This document shows positions 37,059 through 45,941 of a DNA stretch of 64,000 nucleotides, one piece after another. Each line of letters starts with the position of its first letter. Within the stretch, counting starts at the first letter, position 1. Source of the DNA: Oscillospiraceae bacterium (lineage in GTDB: Bacteria > Bacillota > Clostridia > Oscillospirales > Ruminococcaceae); NCBI GenBank assembly GCA_009784625.1, contig WRBI01000004.1, positions 1 to 64,000 on the forward strand, in the 5' to 3' direction. Position numbers and translations under genes: made by a program. The notes below the pieces were generated by a model. The model was not told the DNA's origin. It was given only the letters and a program-made list of their open reading frames with translations, and made no database searches.

Positions 37059-38872
37059 GTAAGCCGCCTCCCGCGGATCTTGAGCAGGTACCATATTCCG
37101 CTGCCCGTACCCAGCAAAGTCAAGAACCCCGCAAAGTAATCCGCCGCTCGCGGATTGCCAAGGTCAACTGGGCCGAAAGTGGGCGAAGGCGGAGGGGGAG
37201 GCGGCTCGGGCAGGGCGGGGGCCGGCGCGGATATGTTCAGAGGCAGCTCGATCATCTGGGAGTAAGTTTGGCCTTCGCTGTCCTCAAAATTCAGGAAAAG
37301 CGTGCCGGTGAATCCCCCGGTTTGACCGCTTATCACCTGGATATCCGCGCTTAGCGTCCCCGCCGGGATAAGGTCGCCGCCGAAGAAGCTTTCGTACATG
37401 CTGATTGCGCTGTTGTTTTCGCCGGCGGTGATCACCAGGTTGTAAAGGGTGGCCCGCCCCATATTCACAGCTGATATATTTACGGCAATCGGCGCATTGA
37501 CCCGCTGTTGGCCAAAAACAATCGGTTCGTCCACCACAAGCCGCGTGGGCTGCGCCACCGAGACCATAAGCACCTGGCTGATTTCATCCGACTCGAAATG
37601 CGCGTCCACAAAACGCAGGTGAACCGTGACGGGTACCGGCCCGACCGGCGCGGCTGCGCGCGCCGAAATATTGAAGTCGATTTCGCCGGCCTCGCCGGGG
37701 TCGATACTCTGCGCGAAAGCGGTGTCGCTGTACCCCGGTGTAAGGGTCAGCGCATTGTGGTTGGCTGTTGCGATGGCGACAGCCGCCGCAACATTGTAGA
37801 CGGTGTCATAATCTGAGTGGTTGATCACATAAACCCGCAGAACCGCGCTTTCACCCGCCATCAAGTGGCTTACGGGCCGGCCGTCGATTAACAGCTCGGC
37901 GCGGTTAACCACAATCGGCACCGAGACAACGCCGGGGTCAATAAATCCATCCTCAATGATAATGTGTGCGTTGAAAGTGCTTTCCCTGAGTACGCCGTTT
38001 TCTCTGTGAAGCGCGTGGAACGAGATAATTTTGACGCCGCTTGTAGCGTATGGCGAAATCCTGAAACTGAAATCCAGAGTGACTTGTGCCCCATTTGCCA
38101 TATCCGCCAGGTTGCGCCCATAATTGAGGTGCTGTGTCACAAAGGGGAACTCCTCGACATCGCTTGAAATAACCGGTGTCACCGTGATATCGGTCAGCGC
38201 ACCGCCCATGTTTACAACCGGGATATGCATGGTTATAAGCTCGCCCGGCCGGCCGGACGGCGTTGGGATGATTCCGCGCCCGTCGGTGGTGCCGGCCACT
38301 TGCAGCGGCCCGCCGGCAGCGGCGGCCGGTGGAAAAACTGCGGAGCCATACTCTGTGACGGTGACATGTACACCGACGATAAAAGTCACATTCTCCCAGA
38401 TGTTGGCGCCAAACGCACCGTGATCCCGCCAGACGGTGGCCGAAATCGCGAAGTTGATGGGGTAGACGCTTCTTGCGGCGTGCTGTGAGATTCTAAAATC
38501 GTAGGATACGTTTACAGTGTCATTGAAACTCATATCGCGCAGCGGGCGCAGATAGCTTGCGTTTATGATGTCAAACGGCCACTCGGCCGTGATGATTGGC
38601 TCGATTGTGATGTTGGTCAGGCGGAAATTTTCGGTGGGCACTTCCTCTTGATTGACGGCTAGCGGCAACACGATTCTGACCGTGTCTCCGGGCGCGCCTC
38701 TTGGGGACTGTGCGCCGATGTCCCGCAGCACAATCAGGTTTTCGTTGCTTGGGGTATAGGCCGGCAGATCGTCGTTTGCCGCTGCAACCGGCGCTGACCC
38801 CAACATCAGGGCGAGAACAATAAGTGACGCAAATGTCTGCCGAAAGATTTTTAGTATTCGCAGTGCCCTCAC
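37055..38872 (-). CDS. Large surface protein with C-terminal membrane anchor, partner of the MacB-like system
   Basis: This 605-residue protein has a signal peptide (1-32). Four or more beta-sandwich segments of CARDB/S-layer-like style follow (for example ITMHIPVVNMGGALTDITVTPVI and VLRVYVINHSDYDTVYNV). A Pro-rich stretch (PPPPPPSPTFGP) leads to a membrane helix near 572-592 and a short basic tail. The frame begins at GTG 38872, which lies inside the GAGGTGAGGG that would be its ribosome site, so the true start may be a few codons further in. Such proteins often accompany MacB-like transporters in Clostridia. The element at 38895-39049 separates it from the ATPase gene. Confidence 0.65.
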   Translation of the reverse strand: MRALRILKIFRQTFASLIVLALMLGSAPVAAANDDLPAYTPSNENLIVLRDIGAQSPRGAPGDTVRIVLPLAVNQEEVPTENFRLTNITIEPIITAEWPFDIINASYLRPLRDMSFNDTVNVSYDFRISQHAARSVYPINFAISATVWRDHGAFGANIWENVTFIVGVHVTVTEYGSAVFPPAAAAGGPLQVAGTTDGRGIIPTPSGRPGELITMHIPVVNMGGALTDITVTPVISSDVEEFPFVTQHLNYGRNLADMANGAQVTLDFSFRISPYATSGVKIISFHALHRENGVLRESTFNAHIIIEDGFIDPGVVSVPIVVNRAELLIDGRPVSHLMAGESAVLRVYVINHSDYDTVYNVAAAVAIATANHNALTLTPGYSDTAFAQSIDPGEAGEIDFNISARAAAPVGPVPVTVHLRFVDAHFESDEISQVLMVSVAQPTRLVVDEPIVFGQQRVNAPIAVNISAVNMGRATLYNLVITAGENNSAISMYESFFGGDLIPAGTLSADIQVISGQTGGFTGTLFLNFEDSEGQTYSQMIELPLNISAPAPALPEPPPPPPSPTFGPVDLGNPRAADYFAGFLTLLGTGSGIWYLLKIRGRRLT

Positions 38873-38894
38873 CTCTTTTGTAAAATGACTGCGC

Positions 38895-39049
38895 TAAGAG
38901 CCTGTGGTCACGCCCCCGAGCCGGCAATTTTCCGCCATGATTCATCATTTTTTTTGTAATGCGCAAAGCATTGCTGTGAAAGAAATTCTTGCCTGGCGAA
39001 AGACCGCTTCGGCTCGTGGTCATTTCCCGCTATTGACCACAGGTTCTAA
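38895..39049. mobile_element. MITE-like element C, long copy (155 bp)
   Basis: TAAGAGCCTGTGGTCA (38895-38910) is inverted at the right end as TGACCACAGGTTCTA (39034-39048). The interior is shared with 24231-24355. The TAG stop codon of the MacB-like ATPase is formed by its right end. Confidence 0.7.
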
Positions 39050-39726
39050 ACACCGGAAACGATCCGCCCGTCCCGCATGAATATCTCTTTGTCGGTGTAC
39101 TTGCGCATGTCCGGGTCGTGGGTAACAACCAAAAAAGTCGTGTTCCACTCGCGGAAAATGCGGGTCAGCAAGCGCATGACCTCATCGCCCGTCGCGGTGT
39201 CAAGATTGCCGGTGGGCTCGTCCGCGAACACGATATCCGGCCTTGTGATGATCGCCCGCGCTATGCTTGCGCGCTGCTGCTGTCCGCCCGAAAGCGCACC
39301 GGGCATGTGTGCCGCGTGGCCGGACAGCCCCACCATCTCAAGCATTTTCATAGCCAGATCGCTGCGTTCCCGCGCGGGGATGCCGCTTACGGCAAGTGGG
39401 AGCGCGACATTTTCCAATGCCGAATACTGTGGAAGCAAATTGTAAGACTGGAAGACAAAACCCACATGCGACCGCCTGAATCGAATCCGCTGGGTTTCGC
39501 TCATTGTGTCGATTCGCTTATCAAGCAAAGTTATTTCGCCGCCGGTTGGCTTTTCCAACCCGGCCAAGAGATTGAGCAGGGTGGATTTGCCGCTGCCGCT
39601 TTTGCCGGATATACACAGGAACTCACCTTTTTGGGCGGAGAAGTCTATTCCGCGAACCGCCCTGATTTGATGATCGCCTACGTAATAGTCTTTTGTGACT
39701 GCTTTGGTGAAAATTGCCTGGGTCAT
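39046..39726 (-). CDS. MacB/LolD-type ABC transporter ATPase
   Basis: This 226-residue ATPase has Walker A GKSGSGKSTLLNLLAG, Q-loop GFVFQSYNLLPQYSALENV, signature LSGGQQQRASIARA, Walker B VFADEPTGNLD and the H-loop VVTHDPD. The DEPTGNLD form and length place it with MacB, LolD and FtsE ATPases. ATG 39726 overlaps the S-component stop (ATGA); the open frame upstream to 39864 is overlap only. It pairs with the permease at 35721-37058. Its TAG stop is supplied by the end of a MITE-like element. Confidence 0.9.
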   Translation of the reverse strand: MTQAIFTKAVTKDYYVGDHQIRAVRGIDFSAQKGEFLCISGKSGSGKSTLLNLLAGLEKPTGGEITLLDKRIDTMSETQRIRFRRSHVGFVFQSYNLLPQYSALENVALPLAVSGIPARERSDLAMKMLEMVGLSGHAAHMPGALSGGQQQRASIARAIITRPDIVFADEPTGNLDTATGDEVMRLLTRIFREWNTTFLVVTHDPDMRKYTDKEIFMRDGRIVSGV

Positions 39727-40652
39727 AACACGGCGCCCTCTGATTTTGATGGCGGAGGCAGCACATAATGCTTTGACTCGCCTGCGAGCCCAAATTTGAC
39801 TTTGATGCGCGCCAGCTTGCGGGACCACGGATCGGCCAGCGCCCACAGGACGAGGAAAGTGCAAATCCCGTGGCTGAGGTCAAACAACAGCCCGGACGCC
39901 TTGACAGCCAAAACAGCCGGCCATGTGATCGGGTTTACAAAGCCGAACAGAAAATATGCGTTCATAATTGTCCCGAAGATAAAACCGCTGAACAGACCAT
40001 AGAGGCACAGGCTGATAGGGGCGTGGTCGGTGACTTTTCGGGTGAACGCAATCAGATCGCCCCTGGTTGTATCCGGCGGGCAAAGGCGGTCCCACCACTT
40101 GTTTTGGAAGTATACTTTTCCGGTTTTTTTACGGAAACAGCCGGCGTTGTATAAAAGTCCCGCTATAAAAGCGATCATCCCCCAGCTGAACATCTGCCAC
40201 GGTGTCCAGGGGCCTTGCCCGAACAGAAAGTTGCTGACAAAAGCGGCGAGAGAGCCGGTTATAAACCCCGCTTCCGGACCAAAAGCAATCGCCGCGATGA
40301 TAATAACGGCGCTCAGCGGCCTGAAGTGAGGGATCGGGACAATCGCAAACGCGGCTCTTCCGGCCACGCCGATCGCCGCCATAACGGCGACCGGCACAAG
40401 GTCTCTCGCTTGGGGCCTGCGCTTGTCGTATACCAATACAAACGGGATGGTGGACGCCAGCAAAAAGAACAGCCCAAGCAAAACATGTGCGTTTCTGACC
40501 AGAAAATGGCGGGCGGCGTGCTCGGTCAGCTGGGTCAATGGGGGGCGGTTCGCCTCAAAGTATCCGTAAGCCACAAGCATTGCCGGCAGGACAACGCAGA
40601 TTATCCCGAACGCGACAGCGGTGCGCTTGCTGTGAAAGATGTTCTGCAGCAC
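39723..40652 (-). CDS. ECF transporter S component, probably for cobalamin (CbrT-like)
   Basis: The 309-residue integral membrane protein has six or more hydrophobic segments. The conserved section LFGQGPWTPWQMFSWGMIAFIAGLL (about 143-167) is typical of ECF S components of the larger class, which include CbrT. S components bind the vitamin and toppled S components deliver it through EcfT. Substrate is not readable from sequence; cobalamin is inferred from the riboswitch and the DUF4430 partners. GTG 40652 follows GAGGAGGTG, and the start lies 52 bases inside the ecfA gene, so translation is coupled. Confidence 0.8.
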   Translation of the reverse strand: MLQNIFHSKRTAVAFGIICVVLPAMLVAYGYFEANRPPLTQLTEHAARHFLVRNAHVLLGLFFLLASTIPFVLVYDKRRPQARDLVPVAVMAAIGVAGRAAFAIVPIPHFRPLSAVIIIAAIAFGPEAGFITGSLAAFVSNFLFGQGPWTPWQMFSWGMIAFIAGLLYNAGCFRKKTGKVYFQNKWWDRLCPPDTTRGDLIAFTRKVTDHAPISLCLYGLFSGFIFGTIMNAYFLFGFVNPITWPAVLAVKASGLLFDLSHGICTFLVLWALADPWSRKLARIKVKFGLAGESKHYVLPPPSKSEGAVL

Positions 40653-42250
40653 GCGATCACCTCCTCACAGGTTATTGCGTCCGGGAAGTAGTCCCGGGCG
40701 ATTTGATTGGCGGCTGTTGTGTAAAATCTGTTCCCGGCGAAAAATGTGTGCGGGGTATCCTCCGAGATGATGGTGCCGTCAAACAACAGCGCACAGCGCT
40801 TTGCGCAGGAAGCCGCGAACTCCAAATCATGTGTGACGATCAACAGCGCCATCCCGGACTTGTTCAGTTCGCGCAAAATTCCGGTCAGCCGGCGCTTGAT
40901 GTACGCGTCAAGCCCTTTGGTCGGCTCGTCCATCAGCAGAGTGTCGGCGCCGCGGGTAAGCAGTTTACAGATTGCTGCCCGCTGTATTTCGCCGCCGCTC
41001 AAGTCAAAGGGGTGACGGTCGTAGAATTCATCAATTTCCAGCCGTTTGGCCCACGAGTCTACAGCATTTCGGTCACCGTCGGCGCTGTCCAGCAAATCCT
41101 CCAGCAGGGTATCCCGTGTGAACATGGACTGTGGATGTTGGGGCAGCATCGCGATTTTAGCGCTCTTGGACACTTTCACTTTGCCGCGATGTGGTTTGAC
41201 AATACCGGCCAGGACTTTCAGCAGGGTGGTTTTGCCCGATCCGTTGCCGCCCAGCAGGCAGAGAATCCCTTCCTCCTCCAAAGACAAATCCAAGCCGCGC
41301 AGCACATCCGCGCCATCCGGCGTGTATCTGAACCACAGTTCCCGCCCCCTGAGTACCGGGTTTGGGCGGGTTTGGTCAGAAGGAGGGGCAAATTCGCTTG
41401 TTTGTGGTGTTTTGCCTTGCATGTATTTGCTTAGGCAGGTGCGGGCGTCGCGGATGGTCAGCGGTATCTCATTCACCGCACCCAGCTCGCTGAAAATTCT
41501 CGCGGGCGCGGGCAGGCCGAAATATATTCGCTGCCTTTCCCGGAAGCCGGCAAGCTCTTTTGCCACTTGTGCGGGTGACGAATCGGCGATTATCTGCCCG
41601 CTTTGCATGATCAGGGCTCTGTCCGCGGTGGGAAAAACGTCCTCCAGCCTGTGCTCGGTGAGCAACACAGCGACCCCCAGCTCTTTGTTGATCCGCTTTA
41701 TCACGTCGAACAGCGCGCGCGCTGCGATTGGGTCGAGCATACTGGTGGGTTCATCCAAAATCAACAGGCTTGGGTTCATGACCATGATTGACGCCAGATT
41801 TACCATCTGTTTTTGCCCGCCGGAAAGCTCATGCACCGACTTTCGGAACCATGTCTCAATCCCGAAGAAACTCGCCATCTCGCTGACCCTCCGCCGGATG
41901 ATGGGGGTGGGCAGTGCCATGTTCTCAAGACCGAAAGCCAGTTCGTGCCAGACAAAGTCGGTGACGATCTGATTGTCGGGGATTTGCTGCACAAACCCGA
42001 TTTCCATTGCGGCGATATCCGCGTCCAGCTGGTGCAGAGGGGTGTTTCGGTAAAACACAACGCCCTCCCTGGCGCCGGCCGGGGCAAGTTCGCGCTTGGC
42101 ATTGCGCAGCAAGGTGGTCTTTCCACAGCCGGACTGGCCGCAAACCACCAGATATTCGCCCTCACACATGGTAAAAGATACCTGGTCAAGTGAGCGGGAG
42201 CCGGCTCCCGGGTAAGCGAAGCTCACCTTGTCAAATTCTAACAGAACCAA
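40601..42250 (-). CDS. ECF transporter ATPase, two EcfA domains fused
   Basis: The 549-residue protein carries both ATPase domains of an ECF importer in one chain. Domain 1 has GQSGCGKTTLL, LSGGQKQMVNLA and LLILDEPTSMLD. Domain 2 has GGNGSGKTTLL, LSGGEIQRAAIC and TLLMDEPTKGLD. Most ECF systems encode EcfA1 and EcfA2 separately. TTG 42250 with AAAGGAGATCC nine bases upstream is the best start, placed inside the ecfT 3' end with a 20-bp overlap; the frame remains open further to 42307. It lies between ecfT and the S-component gene, so this is a dedicated rather than shared energising module. Confidence 0.9.
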   Translation of the reverse strand: MVLLEFDKVSFAYPGAGSRSLDQVSFTMCEGEYLVVCGQSGCGKTTLLRNAKRELAPAGAREGVVFYRNTPLHQLDADIAAMEIGFVQQIPDNQIVTDFVWHELAFGLENMALPTPIIRRRVSEMASFFGIETWFRKSVHELSGGQKQMVNLASIMVMNPSLLILDEPTSMLDPIAARALFDVIKRINKELGVAVLLTEHRLEDVFPTADRALIMQSGQIIADSSPAQVAKELAGFRERQRIYFGLPAPARIFSELGAVNEIPLTIRDARTCLSKYMQGKTPQTSEFAPPSDQTRPNPVLRGRELWFRYTPDGADVLRGLDLSLEEEGILCLLGGNGSGKTTLLKVLAGIVKPHRGKVKVSKSAKIAMLPQHPQSMFTRDTLLEDLLDSADGDRNAVDSWAKRLEIDEFYDRHPFDLSGGEIQRAAICKLLTRGADTLLMDEPTKGLDAYIKRRLTGILRELNKSGMALLIVTHDLEFAASCAKRCALLFDGTIISEDTPHTFFAGNRFYTTAANQIARDYFPDAITCEEVIACCRTSFTASAPLSRSG

Positions 42251-43142
42251 GTTTTGGATCTCCTTTCGGGAATATCCGGGCATACTTGATTTTCTGTGAT
42301 ATCTCAAAGAAAGTGGGCAACAGCGCCATAAGCGCGAACGCGCTGTACATCACTATCCCGCTGACGCCGGTGATGATCAGGGTCATATCGGGGAAGAATT
42401 CCATCCTGCCGTGGCCGAACAACCTTGCCAGCGCACATATGCCGCTCAACAGCAAGAGCAGGCAGAGAATAACGCTGTCCCGGCTGTCAAAGCGAAAAAG
42501 GTGAAAAGTTGTCCTGCGCCGGATGCCGTACCCGCGCGCTTTCATAGAATCGGCCATCTCAACCGCGTTTTCCATACTCCAGCTCAGCAAAGCGGAGATA
42601 TTTCTGACCGCGGCGTTCATTTTCGGCAAAACCCGTTTGGGCGTTTGATTCAGCATTTGCTGGGATGTACATATCTGCTCGATTTGCAACTGAATGGTAG
42701 GGATAAAACGCTGCGTCATCGTTATAAGCAAAGATGCCGACGGCGCGGCTTTACCGAACAAATAAAGGAACCTGTCGCTTGTCATCGCGATCATATAGCT
42801 GCCGGACCACACGATGATCGAGGCCAGCTGAATTCCCGATACAACACCAAACACAGTTGACTCCAACGTGACCCAGTTGTTGCCCAGCATGAACAGCAGC
42901 GTAGTACCCCTGCGGTTGAAAATCGGATTGAACAGCGACACGACAATCATCAGCAGCAGCGCGAAGCGCAGTGACTTCCAAAGCGCGCACCCCCCGCCCA
43001 AGACTGCCAGGTAAAGGCAGGCGCAGACAAATGAGACGGACACGATAACCGGGTGGTGGCAGGCCAGAGTGAAGCCGATTGCCCCGATATAGAAGAGTAA
43101 GATACAAGCCGGGTGCACCGTCTGCGCGTAAATTCTCCTCAT
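42231..43142 (-). CDS. ecfT: ECF transporter transmembrane coupling protein EcfT (CbiQ family)
   Basis: The 303-residue membrane protein has about five to six helices and the EcfT hallmark ADSMKARGYGIRRRT (near residue 210), where the coupling helices meet the ATPases. The N-terminal HPACILLFYIGAIGF is typical of CbiQ/EcfT. ATG 43142 lies 7 bp after the DUF4430 lipoprotein stop and follows GGCGG; a longer frame back to 43208 would overlap that gene. With the fused ATPase and S component it completes the importer. Confidence 0.9.
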   Translation of the reverse strand: MRRIYAQTVHPACILLFYIGAIGFTLACHHPVIVSVSFVCACLYLAVLGGGCALWKSLRFALLLMIVVSLFNPIFNRRGTTLLFMLGNNWVTLESTVFGVVSGIQLASIIVWSGSYMIAMTSDRFLYLFGKAAPSASLLITMTQRFIPTIQLQIEQICTSQQMLNQTPKRVLPKMNAAVRNISALLSWSMENAVEMADSMKARGYGIRRRTTFHLFRFDSRDSVILCLLLLLSGICALARLFGHGRMEFFPDMTLIITGVSGIVMYSAFALMALLPTFFEISQKIKYARIFPKGDPKLGSVRI

Positions 43143-43149
43143 CCGCCGG

Positions 43150-43959
43150 TTATCCGAGCCAGTCCTGCCCGAGGTCCCTGCCCAAATCGGTGGTGTAATG
43201 CAGTTCAATCATATCGCCGGGGCTGAGGACATAGTTGGCGACGCCGAAATTGGGGAACCAGTCGTTTACGCTGTACATCCACCCGCTGAGCGCACCGCCG
43301 TCAAATTCAAACAGGCCGTTTACGCCTTCGATGTAAACGCCGAAAGTTGTTCCGCGGGAGGATATGTTGATTCCGTGACTTCGCGCGGCTTGGCGCAGCA
43401 CATCATAAACGGTGTCCCCGGCGCTGATCTCAAAAGGCGACGGCGGAAGGATTACGCCGCTGGGCGGGATATGGCGGGCCCATCTGTCGGTATAATGGAT
43501 ACTGGCCACAAAGGTATCCGCGCGGATTTGCAATGTAACCGCGCTGCCCTGGGACTGCGCGGGCTGCTCATCATCGCTGTTGCCGGGGTTTTCACCGCTT
43601 GCTGCCTCCGTATCTTGGCCGGTTTGCCCGTTTTGGGCGCCGCCCTGTGTGCCCGGACTGCCTGCCGCGGTGTCATTTTGTGTTTGAGATCCGCCGTTTT
43701 GGGGCGGCTGGCCTTCTGCCTGAGCCGGCCCCTGGGCGTCGGTCACCAACCTTTCCTGCATCCGGGCGAATAAGCCGGCGGGTTCTTCTTCCGCGGCCCT
43801 TTCCTCTTCTTGAGAGCGCTGCTCTATCCGCCCGTCGGGTGTGAGGACATCAACGTCAAGCACTGTGTTTGCGCTCGTCGATCCGGGGTTTGCGGCTGCA
43901 CATGCCGTAAGGGAAAATACGAGCGCTATACACAATATAATTGCCACATACTTTTTCAT
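43150..43959 (-). CDS. DUF4430 lipoprotein, candidate B12-handling surface protein
   Basis: This 269-residue protein has a lipobox SLTAC with the lipidated cysteine at residue 20. A low-complexity linker rich in Gln, Gly, Asn and Glu (about 30-130) is followed by one DUF4430 domain (about 143-269). The domain ends with ALSGWMYSVNDWFPNFG and GDMIELHYTTDLGRDLG, the strongest family match in the window. DUF4430 relates to the beta domain of transcobalamin. ATG 43959 gives a standard signal peptide; an ATG four codons earlier is also possible. It sits directly before ecfT, so it probably hands ligand to the ECF importer. Confidence 0.85.
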   Translation of the reverse strand: MKKYVAIILCIALVFSLTACAAANPGSTSANTVLDVDVLTPDGRIEQRSQEEERAAEEEPAGLFARMQERLVTDAQGPAQAEGQPPQNGGSQTQNDTAAGSPGTQGGAQNGQTGQDTEAASGENPGNSDDEQPAQSQGSAVTLQIRADTFVASIHYTDRWARHIPPSGVILPPSPFEISAGDTVYDVLRQAARSHGINISSRGTTFGVYIEGVNGLFEFDGGALSGWMYSVNDWFPNFGVANYVLSPGDMIELHYTTDLGRDLGQDWLG

Positions 43960-43990
43960 AGCTGTAATCATTCCTCTCGTTGTTTTGGCG

Positions 43991-44347
43991 CTACTTTACG
44001 GTCAGCGCTTCGACTTTGGGCTTTTGCGATTCCTGCGCTTTGACGCTTTGGTTTTGTCTGCCGCCGTGAGTGGGGAGAAATACATCACCTTTCTTTTTTT
44101 CGCTGTGGGCAGGGAACTTCGGGGCGGCGCTTTGCTTTTTTATACCTCCAGGTGAAGGCATCCCGGCCTTGTCTTGCCGGCGAAGATATTGCCTGCCGAC
44201 AAAGATTACAAGCGCGGCCGGGGGCAGTAAAATCCAGCTGTCGGAAAAGATAAAGTGCAAGCCCCCCCATAAAGCAGCAATAAGGCCTGTGAGGATGAGT
44301 GCGAGGCCATATAAGTTGCGCGCGGTGGCTTTGTGTATGTCTCGCAT
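43991..44347 (-). CDS. Small membrane protein with basic cytoplasmic tail
   Basis: This 118-residue protein has two adjacent membrane helices (about 12-32 and 36-53), then a hydrophilic tail of 65 residues rich in Lys, Gln and Pro. No family is recognised. ATG 44347 follows GGGAGGG. It lies between the Big2 protein and the DUF4430 lipoprotein in the first B12-controlled unit with gaps of about 30 bp. The function is unknown. Confidence 0.6.
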   Translation of the reverse strand: MRDIHKATARNLYGLALILTGLIAALWGGLHFIFSDSWILLPPAALVIFVGRQYLRRQDKAGMPSPGGIKKQSAAPKFPAHSEKKKGDVFLPTHGGRQNQSVKAQESQKPKVEALTVK

Positions 44348-44381
44348 GGTTTCCCTCCCAATTCGAGCTTATCGCGGAAAA

Positions 44382-45413
44382 CTATGAGGATCTTAAAGTC
44401 AGCGGGCCGTCGGACACAACAATGTACCCGCCTGTGGAAGTTGTGAAATGAATGTAATTGCTGCTGTCTACCCGGGCGTCCGTGACGCTTATACGAGCTA
44501 CGTTGTTTCTATCCGGGTTATAGCGGTAAAAATGCAGATTGCCGCGGTTTATGCTGCCAACCCTTGCGGATATCTCCACCGGAACCGGGAAGTGGTCTTG
44601 CTCGGCGAGAATAACTACGGATGTGTTTGTGTAGAAAGTATCGAATATCCTCTGAATCCTTGCCGTGTTTTCAGTTTTACTGTACACACCGAGACTGATC
44701 GGCTCCAAAGTATAGTCCGCGATTTCCGGCCTGAGCGTCAGGCGGCCAACAACCACTTCACCGAGCATTGTTTCAAATATTACCGCGAAATGACCGATTC
44801 CGGCGGCCGCGTTAAGGGATTGTGGCGAGACAGATTCGTACCCTCTCAATACCACAGGAGTACCCCTGTCGCCAAGCCGCACAGCGTTGAGCAATACTTC
44901 CCGGGGCACCGGCCCGCTGAGCGTGACTGTATCACCGGGCAGGGGGGAGATATTTGCTGTCAAAGGCGGGGGTGGCTGCTCGTTTTCTTCACGCAGGATA
45001 TTTTGAACGCGCCCGGTTGTGCCGCCGCGCTGTGGCACATATGCCACAACGGCAGCGGTTATTGCCCTTCCGCTCCTGCCCTGTGTCCGGGCGGTGATTA
45101 TGCTCTCACCCGCCCGCAGGGCGGTAATGTTGCCGGCATATCCGTCCACAGACGCCACACTTACCCGGGACGATGTCCACACAACATCTGTGTGATCGGC
45201 ATTTTCAGGGAATACGCGATACGCCAGTGTCAGTTCGTCATCCAGCGCGATCGTGATCTGCTGGCTGCCGGATGAAATGCTGCGGTTGCCGTAGAGAATC
45301 TCAATTCTGGCCGGCGGAATATCCGGGGCAGAAGCGTGCGCAGCGAAAGGGAGGACGGTGAGCGATATCGCCAGAGCCATAAATAACGCCGGAAATTTTC
45401 GGCTTCTTTTCAT
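44382..45413 (-). CDS. Secreted Big2-like protein of the B12 locus
   Basis: This 343-residue protein has a signal peptide (1-27). A bacterial Ig-like Big2 domain (about 33-128) has VVWTSSRVSVASVDGYAGNITALRAGESIITA. The following 200 residues are beta-rich and match nothing I recognise. No anchor or lipobox is visible. Big2 domains typically bind surface partners or act as spacers. ATG 45413 follows GAGGAGGG. It is second in the unit headed by the HU-like gene. Confidence 0.65.
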   Translation of the reverse strand: MKRSRKFPALFMALAISLTVLPFAAHASAPDIPPARIEILYGNRSISSGSQQITIALDDELTLAYRVFPENADHTDVVWTSSRVSVASVDGYAGNITALRAGESIITARTQGRSGRAITAAVVAYVPQRGGTTGRVQNILREENEQPPPPLTANISPLPGDTVTLSGPVPREVLLNAVRLGDRGTPVVLRGYESVSPQSLNAAAGIGHFAVIFETMLGEVVVGRLTLRPEIADYTLEPISLGVYSKTENTARIQRIFDTFYTNTSVVILAEQDHFPVPVEISARVGSINRGNLHFYRYNPDRNNVARISVTDARVDSSNYIHFTTSTGGYIVVSDGPLTLRSS

Positions 45414-45440
45414 AAACGGCAGACCCTCCTCAATATGTGT

Positions 45441-45821
45441 TTAGGATATTTCCATACAAGCATCAACCTGATTGTTTGGCTGTCGCGCCGGCGGCAGCGG
45501 GGGCTTATTTTCCCAGCCCTTGACCGCGGTGTTATAATAGACCTCTTTCATATCCTTGCCCAGCGACGTTACAAAGTTGCAGTCGGGCCTGCGGTAGCGA
45601 ATCTTGCTCTTTTTGGTGTCGGTGTAAATCAGCTGCCCCGCTTTATCTACCGGGCACTTAAGGATTGTCCAAATTCTTATAAAGCCGCCCCAGTGCAGTT
45701 GGTCTCCGCGTGTCAGCAGCTCGACCACAACTTCTTTAAAGCTGTCCAGCACAGTTTCCACCGTCTCGGGGGGTATTCCCGTTTTTTCGGCTATTTGGTT
45801 GCGAAGGCCTTTTTTGTCCAT
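45441..45821 (-). CDS. Divergent HU-like DNA-binding protein, first gene under a B12 riboswitch
   Basis: The 126-residue protein begins with an HU-like helical dimer region (KKGLRNQIAEKTGIPPETVETVLDSFKEVV). Then comes an altered GFG-type turn (HWGGFIRIWTI) and a beta-arm region with IRYRRPDCNFVTSLGKDMKEV. A 25-residue Pro-rich tail extends beyond normal HU length. ATG 45821 with GGAG upstream gives the standard HU N-terminus; the frame stays open into the riboswitch terminator. It lies 31 bp after that terminator. Whether it organises DNA or serves as a specific regulator is unknown. Confidence 0.65.
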   Translation of the reverse strand: MDKKGLRNQIAEKTGIPPETVETVLDSFKEVVVELLTRGDQLHWGGFIRIWTILKCPVDKAGQLIYTDTKKSKIRYRRPDCNFVTSLGKDMKEVYYNTAVKGWENKPPLPPARQPNNQVDACMEIS

Positions 45822-45851
45822 GCCAGTGTTTTCTCCATTTCGCCAATCGTC

Positions 45852-45887
45852 AAAAAAAGACAACAACCGGATACAATCCGGTTGTTG
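45852..45887 (-). terminator. Riboswitch-controlled terminator, unit 1
   Basis: On the minus strand, CAACAACCGGAT, loop TGT, ATCCGGTTGTTG, then TCTTTTTTT. It is almost the same stem as the unit 2 terminator at 35282-35324. Confidence 0.85.
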
Positions 45888-45941
45888 CCCGTTAATCAAC
45901 AAACCCTATGAGATACGACTATCCTCGCGCGTATCGCCATC

